From Bacteroidales bacterium UBA5433 (GTDB lineage Bacteria; Bacteroidota; Bacteroidia; Bacteroidales; UBA932), in contig DIRP01000002.1 in assembly GCA_002427525.1 (NCBI GenBank), positions 2,592 through 66,591 on the forward strand: 64,000 nt of DNA, in the 5' to 3' direction. This document shows, piece after piece, positions 47,917-57,349 of the stretch (positions within the stretch are counted from its first letter, which is position 1; each line of letters begins with the position of its first letter). The position numbers and the translations under genes were made by a program. Below the pieces are notes generated by a model that saw only the letters and a program-made list of their open reading frames with translations, searched no databases and was not told the origin of the DNA.

Positions 47917-49563
47917 ATGAAAACACATTATCTAGAATATATTAGAGACAGTATGGTTAAGGCGTGGGATTCGCCGGCAATGACCAATTACAACAAGAAT
48001 TCCTATACCTACGGAGAAGTAGCCCGGAATATAGCACGTCTTCAAATTTTATTTGAAAAAACCGGATTAAAAAAAGGCGATAAAGTAGCACTTTGCGGGC
48101 CCAACAGTGCCGAGTGGGGTATTGCCTTTTTAGCGGTTACCAGTTACGAATCGGTAGCAGTGCCTTTACTGAATGATTTTCTTCCTGAAAGCATCATGAC
48201 GCTGACAGACCACTCCGAGGCACGTTTTTTATTTGTAAGTAAAGATATCTGGGAAAAGATGGATGTTGCCCGCATACCTTTGCTGGAGCTGGCAATTTGT
48301 TTGGAAAACAATGGCATTCTGTTTTCTAAAAACCCCGACTTCGTTGCAATTCACAACCACATAGATGAACTGTTCAGTCAAAAATATCCGGACGGTTTTG
48401 GACCGGAGCATGTAGATTATCCTACCGATAACCTGGATGATCTGGTATTGATAAATTACACTTCAGGTACTACAAGTGCTCCCAAGGGAGTAATGTTGAC
48501 AAACCGCAATATTTCTTCTAACATACAGTATGGGCAAAGTGAAATACCCAACGGGCCGGAAGATACCCTGGTTTCTATGCTTCCTATGGCCCATATGTAT
48601 GGGATGGCTTTTGAGTTTTTATACCAATTGGCAGGCGGAACACAGGTTTTCTTCCTGGGGAAAGTTCCGTCACCCAAAGTTCTGTTTAATGCCCTGGCTA
48701 CTGTAAAACCCTACATGATTATTACAGTACCTTTGGTTATTGAAAAAATCTTTAAAAGCTCTGTGTTTCCGACCATTCATAAACCTATAATTAAAGTTCT
48801 TATGAAGGTTCCCGGTCTGGCGGCTGTACTACATGCACAGATAAGAAAGAAGTTGTTGCATGCTTTTGGAGGCAATTTGCGTACACTGATTATTGGAGGA
48901 GCTGCCATCAATCAGGAAGTGGAAGATTTGATGAAAGCTATTAAACTGCCTTATACGGTAGGGTACGGAATGACAGAATGTGCACCGATTCTTGCTTATG
49001 AGGATGTCTCAAAATTTGTAAAAAAATCATGTGGCAAGCCTGTGCACCGTATGTCATTGAGGGTAGCTTCACCGGATCCGGAAACAGGTATTGGAGAGTT
49101 GCAGGCACGCGGAGACAACGTAATGATGGGGTATTATAAAAATCCTGAAGCCACGGCTGCTGCGTTCACTAAAGACGGTTGGCTGCGGACCGGGGACCTG
49201 GGATATATAGATAAAAAAAATAACGTGTTTATTAAAGGACGTAGCAAGAACCTGATTGTGGGAGCCAACGGCCAAAACATTTATCCGGAAGAAATTGAAG
49301 ACAAACTTAACAACCAGCCTTATGTCATTGAGTCCGTTGTTGTGGAACGGGACAAAAAGCTGGTGGCTTTGGTATTTCCGGATTACGACCGGGTATCTCA
49401 GGAATCTCTGGATTCTACAGGTTTGTCAAGCCTGATGGAAGAAAATCGGTTGAGATTGAATATGTTGTTACCTGTTTTTAGCAGGATTGCTAAAATTGAA
49501 CTACAAGACGAAGCTTTTGAAAAAACGCCCAAACGCAGTATCAAGCGGTTTTTGTACAAATAA
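47917..49563 (+). CDS. AMP-forming acyl-CoA ligase (FadD-like)
   Basis: A 548-residue adenylate-forming enzyme that joins a carboxylic acid to CoA via an acyl-AMP. The ATP loop YTSGTTSAPKG, the GYGMTECAP motif, LRTGDLG and the late catalytic lysine in TPKRSIKRF are present. The substrate is not clear: long-chain fatty acid is the common case, but its place after the lysine operon would also suit a shorter acid. It lies 86 bp behind the thiolase, so it may be a separate unit. The start is the ATG at 47917. Confidence 0.92.
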   Translation: MKTHYLEYIRDSMVKAWDSPAMTNYNKNSYTYGEVARNIARLQILFEKTGLKKGDKVALCGPNSAEWGIAFLAVTSYESVAVPLLNDFLPESIMTLTDHSEARFLFVSKDIWEKMDVARIPLLELAICLENNGILFSKNPDFVAIHNHIDELFSQKYPDGFGPEHVDYPTDNLDDLVLINYTSGTTSAPKGVMLTNRNISSNIQYGQSEIPNGPEDTLVSMLPMAHMYGMAFEFLYQLAGGTQVFFLGKVPSPKVLFNALATVKPYMIITVPLVIEKIFKSSVFPTIHKPIIKVLMKVPGLAAVLHAQIRKKLLHAFGGNLRTLIIGGAAINQEVEDLMKAIKLPYTVGYGMTECAPILAYEDVSKFVKKSCGKPVHRMSLRVASPDPETGIGELQARGDNVMMGYYKNPEATAAAFTKDGWLRTGDLGYIDKKNNVFIKGRSKNLIVGANGQNIYPEEIEDKLNNQPYVIESVVVERDKKLVALVFPDYDRVSQESLDSTGLSSLMEENRLRLNMLLPVFSRIAKIELQDEAFEKTPKRSIKRFLYK

Positions 49564-49564
49564 A

Positions 49565-50128
49565 TCAGATAGAAAACACACACCCGCAATACGTCTGTCT
49601 GTACAGATGTTCTTTTTGGGATAACTCTACAGAACGCCTGAATCCGTCTTTCTTTTTAAAATCTGAAGGAAGGTAGGAAATACCTCCTGTCCGGCAGGCT
49701 GTTTCTTCCCCCAAAGTATTAATTAGTTTTGCGTTTTTGTGCGGACTAAGTGTTAGCGTGGTGCAAAAGAAGTCAAAATTGTTTTCTTTGGCATACCGTG
49801 CTGTTTCCTGCAACCGCAAACGAAAACAAATTTCACACCTGCGACCTCCTTCCGGTTCGTTTTCATAACCCCGGACAGCTTCCAGGAAAAGTGCAGGGTC
49901 TGCATTTCCTGCAACAAACGGAATTTTTGAACCATAAGTCTGCTGTATGTACCTCTCGGCTTCGTTTTTCCTTTTATCGTATTCTGCATTTGGCGCAATG
50001 TTGGGGTTGAAAAAGAAAACGGATACAGCATAGTGCGGAACCAAACGTTCCAACACTGTTGTAGAACAGGGTCCGCAACAGACATGAAGCAATAACCGGG
50101 GAAGTTTGTTTTCCATAGGAATATTCAT
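49565..50128 (-). CDS. queH: Epoxyqueuosine reductase QueH
   Basis: A 187-residue protein of the DUF208/QueH family, which reduces epoxyqueuosine in tRNA to queuosine without cobalamin. The cysteine motifs that hold the Fe-S cluster and second metal are HVCCGPC (17-21) and RRCEICFRLR. TTLTLSPHKN is a further family block. The -7 box at 50130-50137 would put transcription start near 50123, so the second ATG at 50116 (183 residues) is the likelier start. It supplies the step after QueA. Confidence 0.93.
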   Translation of the reverse strand: MNIPMENKLPRLLLHVCCGPCSTTVLERLVPHYAVSVFFFNPNIAPNAEYDKRKNEAERYIQQTYGSKIPFVAGNADPALFLEAVRGYENEPEGGRRCEICFRLRLQETARYAKENNFDFFCTTLTLSPHKNAKLINTLGEETACRTGGISYLPSDFKKKDGFRRSVELSQKEHLYRQTYCGCVFSI

Positions 50129-50129
50129 T

Positions 50130-50137
50130 CAAATATA
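50130..50137 (-). promoter_or_regulatory. -7 element of queH
   Basis: Minus-strand TATATTTG, so close to the first ATG that it favours the second ATG as start. Confidence 0.5.
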
Positions 50138-50148
50138 ATGAATTTGAT

Positions 50149-50156
50149 TACTTTTG
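50149..50156 (+). promoter_or_regulatory. -7 element of the RND efflux operon
   Basis: TACTTTTG, 18 bp before the ATG at 50175. No good -33 box at 19 bp. Confidence 0.5.
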
Positions 50157-50174
50157 CACCTAATATAATGTAAC

Positions 50175-51227
50175 ATGATGAAATCAATAAATAATCAGAC
50201 CGTACTGGTTTTATCTGCCTTGCTTTTTTTTGTGACTTCCTGCCATTCCGGGACCTCTAATCAGAAGCAGGCTGGGGGGCCTGTGAAGGTTAAGGTTCAT
50301 ACTGTTTCTGAAAACAGTATGAAGTCAGAAAGGGAGTACGTTGGCGTGGTAGAAGAGGCTAGTAATGTAGCTTTGAGTTTTCCGTCACCCGGTAAGATTA
50401 AAAAGGTGTATGTTTCTGTTGGACAGCATGTACGTGAAGGACAGGTGTTGGCTTGTACCGATTCGGAAACTTTGGAAAATATGCACGCTACTTCGCTGGC
50501 AATGCTCAAACAAGCAGAAGATGCCTGGGACAGGATGACGCTTCTTTATGAATCGGGTACTTTACCGGAAATTCAGTACGTTGAAATTCGGACCAAACTG
50601 GAGCAAGCGAGAGCTTCAGAAAGGATTGCTGCCCGGGCGCTGGCAGAAACAGAATTAAGAGCGCCTATGGAAGGAATAGTAGGCAGGCGCATGGTAGAAG
50701 TAGGAATGAACGTACTGCCTGACCAGCCTGTAATGACCCTGCTGAATACACGCAGACCTGTAGTCAACATTTCCGTTCCTGAAAATGAGGTGTTTGATAC
50801 AAAAACAGGACAGACCTCCCGGATACAGGTTGGTGCTTTGAAAAACCTGGAATTAACCGGAAAGGTAACGGAAAAAGGTGTGAAGGCACACCCTTATACA
50901 CACGGGTACGGAGTGAAAATTACCCTTGACAGGGAAGTTCCCGGCTTGCTTCCGGGCATGGTATGTAAGGTATATCTTAACAATGTACCTGTGGAAAGCA
51001 ACGTAGTGGTTCCGCCACGTGCCATTATTCCGGAAGCATATAAACGGGGACATTATGTGTGGGTACTGGACAATGAAAATGAAGTTCACAAAAGAACGGT
51101 ACGTATTGGAGGAATTGTTCCCGGAGGAATAACAATCAAAGAAGGAGTATCACCGGGAGAAAGGGTGGTTGAAGAAGGCCACCAGAGAGTAAGTGAAAAT
51201 ATTAAAGTAGAGGTAGTCAATGAGTAA
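50175..51227 (+). CDS. RND efflux periplasmic adaptor (membrane fusion protein), lipoprotein
   Basis: A 350-residue adaptor anchored through a lipobox (VTSC, Cys23). The lipoyl-like halves (VALSFPSPGKIKKVYVSVGQ, and TELRAPMEGIVGRR) flank a short coiled-coil hairpin (~100-150); beta-barrel and membrane-proximal domains follow (VPPRAIIP). It links the inner-membrane pump with the outer-membrane channel encoded by the next two genes. Its stop overlaps the pump gene by 8 bp. No regulator gene is adjacent. Confidence 0.93.
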   Translation: MMKSINNQTVLVLSALLFFVTSCHSGTSNQKQAGGPVKVKVHTVSENSMKSEREYVGVVEEASNVALSFPSPGKIKKVYVSVGQHVREGQVLACTDSETLENMHATSLAMLKQAEDAWDRMTLLYESGTLPEIQYVEIRTKLEQARASERIAARALAETELRAPMEGIVGRRMVEVGMNVLPDQPVMTLLNTRRPVVNISVPENEVFDTKTGQTSRIQVGALKNLELTGKVTEKGVKAHPYTHGYGVKITLDREVPGLLPGMVCKVYLNNVPVESNVVVPPRAIIPEAYKRGHYVWVLDNENEVHKRTVRIGGIVPGGITIKEGVSPGERVVEEGHQRVSENIKVEVVNE

Positions 51228-54200
51228 CAAAAGAAGAGGCGTTGTTGAATGGACAATGCACTACCATAAGATTGTCTTGCTTCTTGTTGCCTTTTTGGTA
51301 GTACTGGGCATTTTTGCTCTACCCAATATGCCAAAGAAAGAATACCCGGATTTTACCATAAGAAATGCCCTGGTACTGGGTATATATCCCGGGGCTTCCT
51401 CGGAACAGGTAGAAGCACAGCTTACCATCCCTCTTGAAAAACATCTTCTTAGTTATAAGGGAGTTGACCGTGAAAAGACTTATTCAATTACCAGAGACGG
51501 TCTGGTATATTTTGTTTTGGATCTGAAGGAAAGCGAGAAATCTCCCCGTAACTTTTATGCTACCTTGAGAATAGATCTGGAAGAGTTCCAGATGCAGCTT
51601 CCCTCAGGCGTTTTACCCATTATGGTACTCAGTGAATTTGGAGAAACGTCAGCCATCCTCATTACATTGGAAAGCGAAGCTTTATCTTACGAAAATCTGG
51701 AAGATTTGCTGAGTACACTGGAGGGACGTTTGAGTACCCTGCCCATTGTAACAAATCTTAAAAGTTACGGACACCAGAACGAGCAAGCCAACCTGTATCT
51801 TGATAAAGAGAAACTGGCTGCCTATGCCATCAATGCACAACAGGTGCTGGCACAGCTTTTTTCCGGAGGTTTTGTAACGTCAGCCGGCTCACTTAATTTA
51901 AGTAGCGGTCTTATTCCCATACACCTGTACAACTCATACCAGAGTGAAGAGGAAATACTGGAGCAACCCCTTTATTTTGATGAATCCGGCAATGTGCTGC
52001 GTGTCAAAGATCTGGGTTACATCCTGCATGAATATCCTGAACCGACAAGCTACATCACCAATAATGGTAAAAAATGCCTGCTTCTTTCTCTGGAAATGAG
52101 CTATGGATACAATATGGTTGAACTTGGAAAGCAGGTGGATACTATCTTGAAAGAATTTGAAAATGAATTGCCGGCAGATGTAGGTGTTTACCGTATTTCA
52201 GATCAGCCGCGTGTTGTTTCAGATTCCGTTTATTCTTTTTTAAGGGATATGCTCATTTCTGTCCTGACAGTAATAGCTGTCATGGTACTTATGCTGCCCA
52301 TGAGGGTGGCTTCTGTAGCTGCTACGTCTATTCCTATAACTATATTCATCTCCCTTGGGATAATGTATGTTTTTGGTTTTGAGATAAATACGGTTACATT
52401 GGCTTCGCTTTTGGTAGTCCTTGGCATGGTAGTGGACGATAGCATTGTAGTCATTGACAATTACCTGAATTACCTGGATTACGGCATGAGCCGGTGGAAG
52501 GCATCTATAACAGCTGCCAATTCTTATTTCCGGTCCATCTTCTCGGCAACCATGGCTATAAGTATTACTTTTTTCCCTTTCCTTTTTACATTACCCGAGA
52601 ATTTTGCTGAGTTTATATTCATGGCGCCCTGGGCCATATTTATTTCGTTAATGGTTTCCATGGGAGTAGCTATGTTATACATTCCTTATTTCCAATATTT
52701 TACTATACGAAAAGGAATTCAACAGGTAGTTGAAAAACAAAGGCAGAAAAGCAAAAAAGGCATTTCTTTACTGGAATTGTTTGGTGTTTTCTATGAAAAA
52801 TCCTTAAAAAAGGCTTTTGCACATCCTGTTGTTGTGGTAGTAACTGTTGTTTTGTTTTTGGTCCTTCCGGTTTTTGTTTACCAGAAGATGCCCAAACGGC
52901 TGATGCCCATGGCCGACAGAAATCAATTTGTTATAGAAATGTACCTGCCTTTTGGATCTTCGGTAAAAGAAACAGAAGTCGTTGCCGATTCGTTACGCAG
53001 GATGATCCAGGAAGACGAACGGGTTCTTGCCGTTACTTCCTTTATTGGAACCAGTGCACCCAGGTTTCAGGGATCTTATGCCCCGCAGATACCGGGGCCA
53101 CATTTTGGCCAGTTTATTGTAAATACCCCTTCTTCCAAAGCAACAGTACAACTTGTTAAAGAGTTCCAGAAGAAATACATACATTATTTTCCCGGAACAT
53201 ACGTTCGTGTAAGGCAGTTGGATTATTCCATGTTAACAGATAATGAAGTGGAAGTGAGGTTGATAGGAGAAGACAAAGACGCCCTTATACAGCTTGCAGA
53301 TTCTTTGCAACATGTGATTGCCGGGATTCCCTACGTGGCTAATGTACGTTCCGATTTTGGCGGTTATCAGTATGGATTGAATTTGCAAGCAGATCCTGTG
53401 AGAGCTGCCCGTACCGGCATCAACCCCGGTTTGCTGTCTTTGAATCTGGCATCCAGGTTTGCAGGAATACCTGTTACTTCCCTTATACAGGATGGAAAGA
53501 GTATTCCGGTGGTACTGCATATTGACGGACAAGAAGGAACTATTGCGCCGGAAACTCTGGGTAATGAATATTTTCAGGGAATTGTTCCGGGAGCCGGTGT
53601 CCCGCTCAGACAAATTGCAGATCTGGAACCGGAATGGAATATTTCCCAGATTGTCAGAAGAAACGGATATCCCACACTTACGTTGATGGTAGATCTGGAT
53701 CACGGAAGGGTGTCAACGGATGTATTTGATCGTGTAGTAGAGGTTATGGAGCATACTATAATTCCAGATGGAGTCCGTTATGAATACGCAGGAACATATA
53801 AGGCAGATAAAGATATGATGCCCGGGATTATGCAAGGCGTGGGTATTGCTGTTTTTCTTATTTTTCTAATCCTTCTTTTCCATTTCAAAAAAGTATCCTT
53901 GGCGGTTATGGTTTTGGGCTCTACAACACTGAGTGTTTTGGGGGCTCTTGTAGGAACGTGGATCATGAACCTGCACATTAGCCTGACAACTTATCTGGGG
54001 TTGGTTACGCTGATAGGTCTTGTTGTAAAAAACGGTATCATTATGTTTGATTATGCAGAATTATTAAGGCTCAAAGGGTATTCGGTTAAAGAGGCAGCCT
54101 ATATGGCCGGTTGCAGGCGTATAAGGCCTATTTTTCAAACGTCTGCATCAACAGCTGTAGCTGTCATACCTATGTTGGTTACAAGGGATTCTTTATGGGC

Positions 54201-54345
54201 TCCTATGGCCGCAACTATTTTCTTTGGAATCTTAACCTCTATGTTCTTTGTTTCTCTTTTTATGCCGGTTATTTATTGGCTGGTTTATAGAAAACAGGAT
54301 GCATTAAAAAAAATCAAAGAACCAAAAAACAGGATATTGCCATGA
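51220..54345 (+). CDS. RND-family efflux pump, inner-membrane transporter
   Basis: A 1041-residue proton-driven pump with twelve transmembrane segments and two large periplasmic loops. The TM4 region VVLGMVVDDSIVVIDNYLNY holds the paired aspartates of the proton relay (within VVLGMVVDDSIVV). The second half shows GLVVKNGIIMFDYAE and RRIRPIFQTSAST. It belongs to the acriflavin-resistance/HAE group rather than the heavy-metal CusA type, judging by length. Substrates cannot be named from sequence. Confidence 0.94.
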   Translation: MSNKRRGVVEWTMHYHKIVLLLVAFLVVLGIFALPNMPKKEYPDFTIRNALVLGIYPGASSEQVEAQLTIPLEKHLLSYKGVDREKTYSITRDGLVYFVLDLKESEKSPRNFYATLRIDLEEFQMQLPSGVLPIMVLSEFGETSAILITLESEALSYENLEDLLSTLEGRLSTLPIVTNLKSYGHQNEQANLYLDKEKLAAYAINAQQVLAQLFSGGFVTSAGSLNLSSGLIPIHLYNSYQSEEEILEQPLYFDESGNVLRVKDLGYILHEYPEPTSYITNNGKKCLLLSLEMSYGYNMVELGKQVDTILKEFENELPADVGVYRISDQPRVVSDSVYSFLRDMLISVLTVIAVMVLMLPMRVASVAATSIPITIFISLGIMYVFGFEINTVTLASLLVVLGMVVDDSIVVIDNYLNYLDYGMSRWKASITAANSYFRSIFSATMAISITFFPFLFTLPENFAEFIFMAPWAIFISLMVSMGVAMLYIPYFQYFTIRKGIQQVVEKQRQKSKKGISLLELFGVFYEKSLKKAFAHPVVVVVTVVLFLVLPVFVYQKMPKRLMPMADRNQFVIEMYLPFGSSVKETEVVADSLRRMIQEDERVLAVTSFIGTSAPRFQGSYAPQIPGPHFGQFIVNTPSSKATVQLVKEFQKKYIHYFPGTYVRVRQLDYSMLTDNEVEVRLIGEDKDALIQLADSLQHVIAGIPYVANVRSDFGGYQYGLNLQADPVRAARTGINPGLLSLNLASRFAGIPVTSLIQDGKSIPVVLHIDGQEGTIAPETLGNEYFQGIVPGAGVPLRQIADLEPEWNISQIVRRNGYPTLTLMVDLDHGRVSTDVFDRVVEVMEHTIIPDGVRYEYAGTYKADKDMMPGIMQGVGIAVFLIFLILLFHFKKVSLAVMVLGSTTLSVLGALVGTWIMNLHISLTTYLGLVTLIGLVVKNGIIMFDYAELLRLKGYSVKEAAYMAGCRRIRPIFQTSASTAVAVIPMLVTRDSLWAPMAATIFFGILTSMFFVSLFMPVIYWLVYRKQDALKKIKEPKNRILP

Positions 54346-55622
54346 GGAAAGCACTTTATATCTTATTCCTGGTTTGTTTTCCGGCTTTGCAATACCTCCA
54401 TGCCCAACCCTATACCCTGGAAGATTGTCGGAGGATAGCTCTTGAAAGAAATGCCATGGTACAGGAAGTCAAGCTGGGCGAAGAAGTGGCAAAGCAAACA
54501 AGAAACCAGGCCATTACGTATTATTTTCCCGATATTTCCCTTATGGGATTTGGTTTTCAGGCATCCAACCCCATGATGAATATTGATCTTGGGATGTTGG
54601 GAAATATGGCTTTGCTGAAAGACGGAATTTTGGCAAGTGCTGTGGCTGTTCAGCCGGTATTTACAGGTGGTAAGATATTGTATGGAAACAAATTGGCTAA
54701 AACCGGGATCTTTGCCAGTGAGCTTTTTACTGCCATGAAGCAGGATGAGGTGCTGGCACAAACAGAAGAATACTACTGGTTGTTGTACTCTTTGTATGAA
54801 AAACAAAATACCGTTTCGAGTATGAAACAGGTATTGGATACCCTTACCAAAGACGTGCAACAGGCTTACAAAGCAGGAGTACTGGGACAGCATGAAGTAT
54901 TAAAGGTTCAGCTTCAAAAAAATACGCTTGAGAATAAAAACGTAGAATTGGAAAACGGGATTTTTCTGGCAACTATGGCTTTGGCTCATCAGATGGGGTT
55001 GCCGGTAGATTCTCTGGACGGGTTCCGGCTGCATTTTCCGTCAGACTTACAGGTACGTGATCCTATGGAATTGTATGCAGACCCTGCGTCTGTAATTGCC
55101 TCCAGAACAGAATACAAATTGTTGCAAACAGGAGTACGCGCTGCAGAGCTGGAAACAAAAATGGAACGCTCGGCTTACTTGCCCAAAGTAGGAGTTGGTG
55201 CTATGTACTATTATGAGAATTTATTGGACAAAAACAATTGGAACGGTGCTGTTATGGCAGCCGTTCAGGTTCCAATTTCCAGTTGGGGCAGGGGGTCGTT
55301 TGCCATCCGTCAGAAAAAGATTGAAGAAAAACGTGCCCGTATCCGTGAAGAAGACGGGCATCAACAACTGCTCATGCAAATACAGCAGGCCTGGGGGACG
55401 TATGTAGAAGCCTACTTGAAATACGAGTTGGCAGAACTGGCCGTTTCAGCCTCTGAAGAAAATGCCAGAATTAACGAACAATACTTCAAAGCCGGAACAG
55501 TTAATCTTACGGAATTATTAGCTGCACGAGGAGGACTTCAACAAAGCCGGGATAATAAGACAGATGCCCTGAAAGATTACCAACTGGCTAAGAGTAAGTA
55601 TTTGCAGGTAACAGGCCGTTAA
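54342..55622 (+). CDS. TolC-family outer membrane efflux protein
   Basis: A 426-residue protein with signal peptide (to YLHAQ, residue ~22) and the duplicated TolC helical pattern (YTLEDCRRIALERN near the start; AELAVSASEENARINEQYF in the second half). It forms the trimeric channel for the pump. It overlaps the pump gene by 4 bp (ATGA), so the three efflux genes form one coupled operon. Its 3' end is part of a 22-bp-period duplication shared with the converging gene. Confidence 0.93.
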   Translation: MRKALYILFLVCFPALQYLHAQPYTLEDCRRIALERNAMVQEVKLGEEVAKQTRNQAITYYFPDISLMGFGFQASNPMMNIDLGMLGNMALLKDGILASAVAVQPVFTGGKILYGNKLAKTGIFASELFTAMKQDEVLAQTEEYYWLLYSLYEKQNTVSSMKQVLDTLTKDVQQAYKAGVLGQHEVLKVQLQKNTLENKNVELENGIFLATMALAHQMGLPVDSLDGFRLHFPSDLQVRDPMELYADPASVIASRTEYKLLQTGVRAAELETKMERSAYLPKVGVGAMYYYENLLDKNNWNGAVMAAVQVPISSWGRGSFAIRQKKIEEKRARIREEDGHQQLLMQIQQAWGTYVEAYLKYELAELAVSASEENARINEQYFKAGTVNLTELLAARGGLQQSRDNKTDALKDYQLAKSKYLQVTGR

Positions 55623-55658
55623 GGTTTTACACGAAATCTGTTAAGGATCTACACGAAA
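55619..55658. repeat. 22-bp-period duplication between two converging gene ends
   Basis: TTAAGGTTTTACACGAAA (55619-55636) and TTAAGGATCTACACGAAA (55641-55658) match at 16 of 18. The first copy includes the TolC stop; the second encodes the last codons (FRVDP) and stop of the converging gene. Confidence 0.8.
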
Positions 55659-57338
55659 CACTTGTTGCGTACGAAACGGTACGCCTTCTTTGCTCATGCC
55701 TTCCGCCACAACAACAAAGGTTCCCGTAGTCTCTGCCGTTTTCAGCAACAGGGTTACTGATTCATTGGCATGCAAATCTACACGGGGATTCCAGTACAAG
55801 GTATGGCGCAGGTCCGGTAAGCGGCTTCCTTCAGGTACCACCCCAAAAGTCCGCGGATGTTGTACGCCCTGGAAATCCTGAATTCGCATAGATTCTTCCA
55901 GCTCAAGCTCGGGGAAGTCTCCCCGGTACGTTTTCAGGAAAATGATTCCGTTATAGTAAATCGGACCAAAAGCATATTTATCGGGATAAATGGTAATTTC
56001 TTTAACCAGACTGGGAGGGTAATTGTATATCTTGTTGTGGTTTGGAACCGGTATCCCATCCAGTAAAACCAGGGGAGGCGTAGGATCTTCCACTTCAAAA
56101 GCAACTCCGTGAGCATCCCGCAAACGTACTTGCAGTTTTCGTTCTCCTTTAACAGTACGGAAACGAACTTCCTGAATGAATTCTACCACAACTTCTGCCA
56201 TCGTAGGGAAACGTGTATATTCGTCCAGCTTGTAAACTATTCCAGAGTTTTCAAAAAGAAGGTTGTTTTCATAGGGTATAACAGGAGATAACGTATCCAT
56301 CCGGAAAGTCTGGTATACCTGTACAGCCAGACTTCTGTCCGTTAAAATACCTGCTTGTTTTTCATCCAGGCTCAAAGTGGGCAGTTCTTCTACAGTTGGA
56401 TGCAGGTAAATGGAATCCAGCACAAGATGGTATTTTTTTTCGGTAAGCGAGGGCACATGGCTTACCAAAGTACCGTTGCCGTGCAGGTTGGAAGTAAAAA
56501 ACCTGACCTTTCCGTTTTCTCTTATTTCTCCTGTGAAATATTGGATTTCACTGCCTGCAATAGATAAATACGTACCAAACCCTTCTACATAGGGTGTTGG
56601 TACGTTGTTTTCATCTACAATATGTCCGTGAATCACTTCACCTGTATAATCAACCCTGTGGAACTTAAAATCTGATGTTTGTTCATGCAAAGTGCTATCA
56701 ACAACAGTTGTTATAGACGGGTTTTTATGGTAGTTCAGGCCGTCTGCGTGAAAAACCGAAACAGAAGCAGACACAAAATCCGGTAACAGATTTTTCAGAG
56801 TAAGCTTAACTTCCTGTTGCGTTTTAAACTGTTTTTTGTTTGTAGAAATCTGAAACAATTTACTTTCTTCATCCTGCATATCATATGATGCGGTAACTTC
56901 TTCCTGTTCCTTGCCAATGGCAGTCACATTATCTGAACGGATCGATGACAAAGGGTTGTAGATAGTAAGGTACTTTGAATAGTAATTCAATGCATTTTCG
57001 GAATACATATAGCGTGTATATCCCGTAAGCCTGTAAATACCGGTAGGCAATGTTGCGGGTAAGAGAACCATGCCGTTGCCACGGCCTTTTTTCAAAGCAA
57101 TCTTGGATTGTACCAGGGAACTTGTGAGGTTTTGAATTTCCAGGTATGCAACTGCACTAACAGCAGAAGGTTTTCCTGTTGTCGCGTCGTAGCAAAAAGC
57201 TGAAACCCATAAAGGTTCTCCGGCAAGGTAGCATTCTTTATCCGTACTCAGGTAAAGGCGTTCATGTGGTATGTCCGTTTGTGCAACCAGTGAAGAACCC
57301 TGAAGAATAAATAAAATAGGTATAAGGATACGTTTCAT
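55641..57338 (-). CDS. Exported macroglobulin-like domain protein of a TonB receptor operon
   Basis: A 565-residue protein with signal peptide (MKRILIPILFI to SSLVAQ). The early block PHERLYLSTDKECYLAGEPL with WVSAF resembles the first MG domain of alpha-2-macroglobulin-like proteins (DKxxYxxGExxxxxxF), a type common in Bacteroidetes. No thioester motif is seen. A later segment (PPLVLLDGIPVPNHNKIYNYPP, named as PPLVLLDGIPV) resembles a TonB-receptor plug strand, so it may bind the receptor. It is last in the leftward operon. The start is the ATG at 57338, after the DUF4249 stop. Confidence 0.75.
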   Translation of the reverse strand: MKRILIPILFILQGSSLVAQTDIPHERLYLSTDKECYLAGEPLWVSAFCYDATTGKPSAVSAVAYLEIQNLTSSLVQSKIALKKGRGNGMVLLPATLPTGIYRLTGYTRYMYSENALNYYSKYLTIYNPLSSIRSDNVTAIGKEQEEVTASYDMQDEESKLFQISTNKKQFKTQQEVKLTLKNLLPDFVSASVSVFHADGLNYHKNPSITTVVDSTLHEQTSDFKFHRVDYTGEVIHGHIVDENNVPTPYVEGFGTYLSIAGSEIQYFTGEIRENGKVRFFTSNLHGNGTLVSHVPSLTEKKYHLVLDSIYLHPTVEELPTLSLDEKQAGILTDRSLAVQVYQTFRMDTLSPVIPYENNLLFENSGIVYKLDEYTRFPTMAEVVVEFIQEVRFRTVKGERKLQVRLRDAHGVAFEVEDPTPPLVLLDGIPVPNHNKIYNYPPSLVKEITIYPDKYAFGPIYYNGIIFLKTYRGDFPELELEESMRIQDFQGVQHPRTFGVVPEGSRLPDLRHTLYWNPRVDLHANESVTLLLKTAETTGTFVVVAEGMSKEGVPFRTQQVFRVDP

Positions 57339-57349
57339 ATCAAGTACAT

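Noticed and set aside
36092..49563. A kal (3-aminobutyryl-CoA ammonia lyase) gene
   Set aside because: No frame of about 125-130 codons with a hot-dog fold signature is found in the operon.
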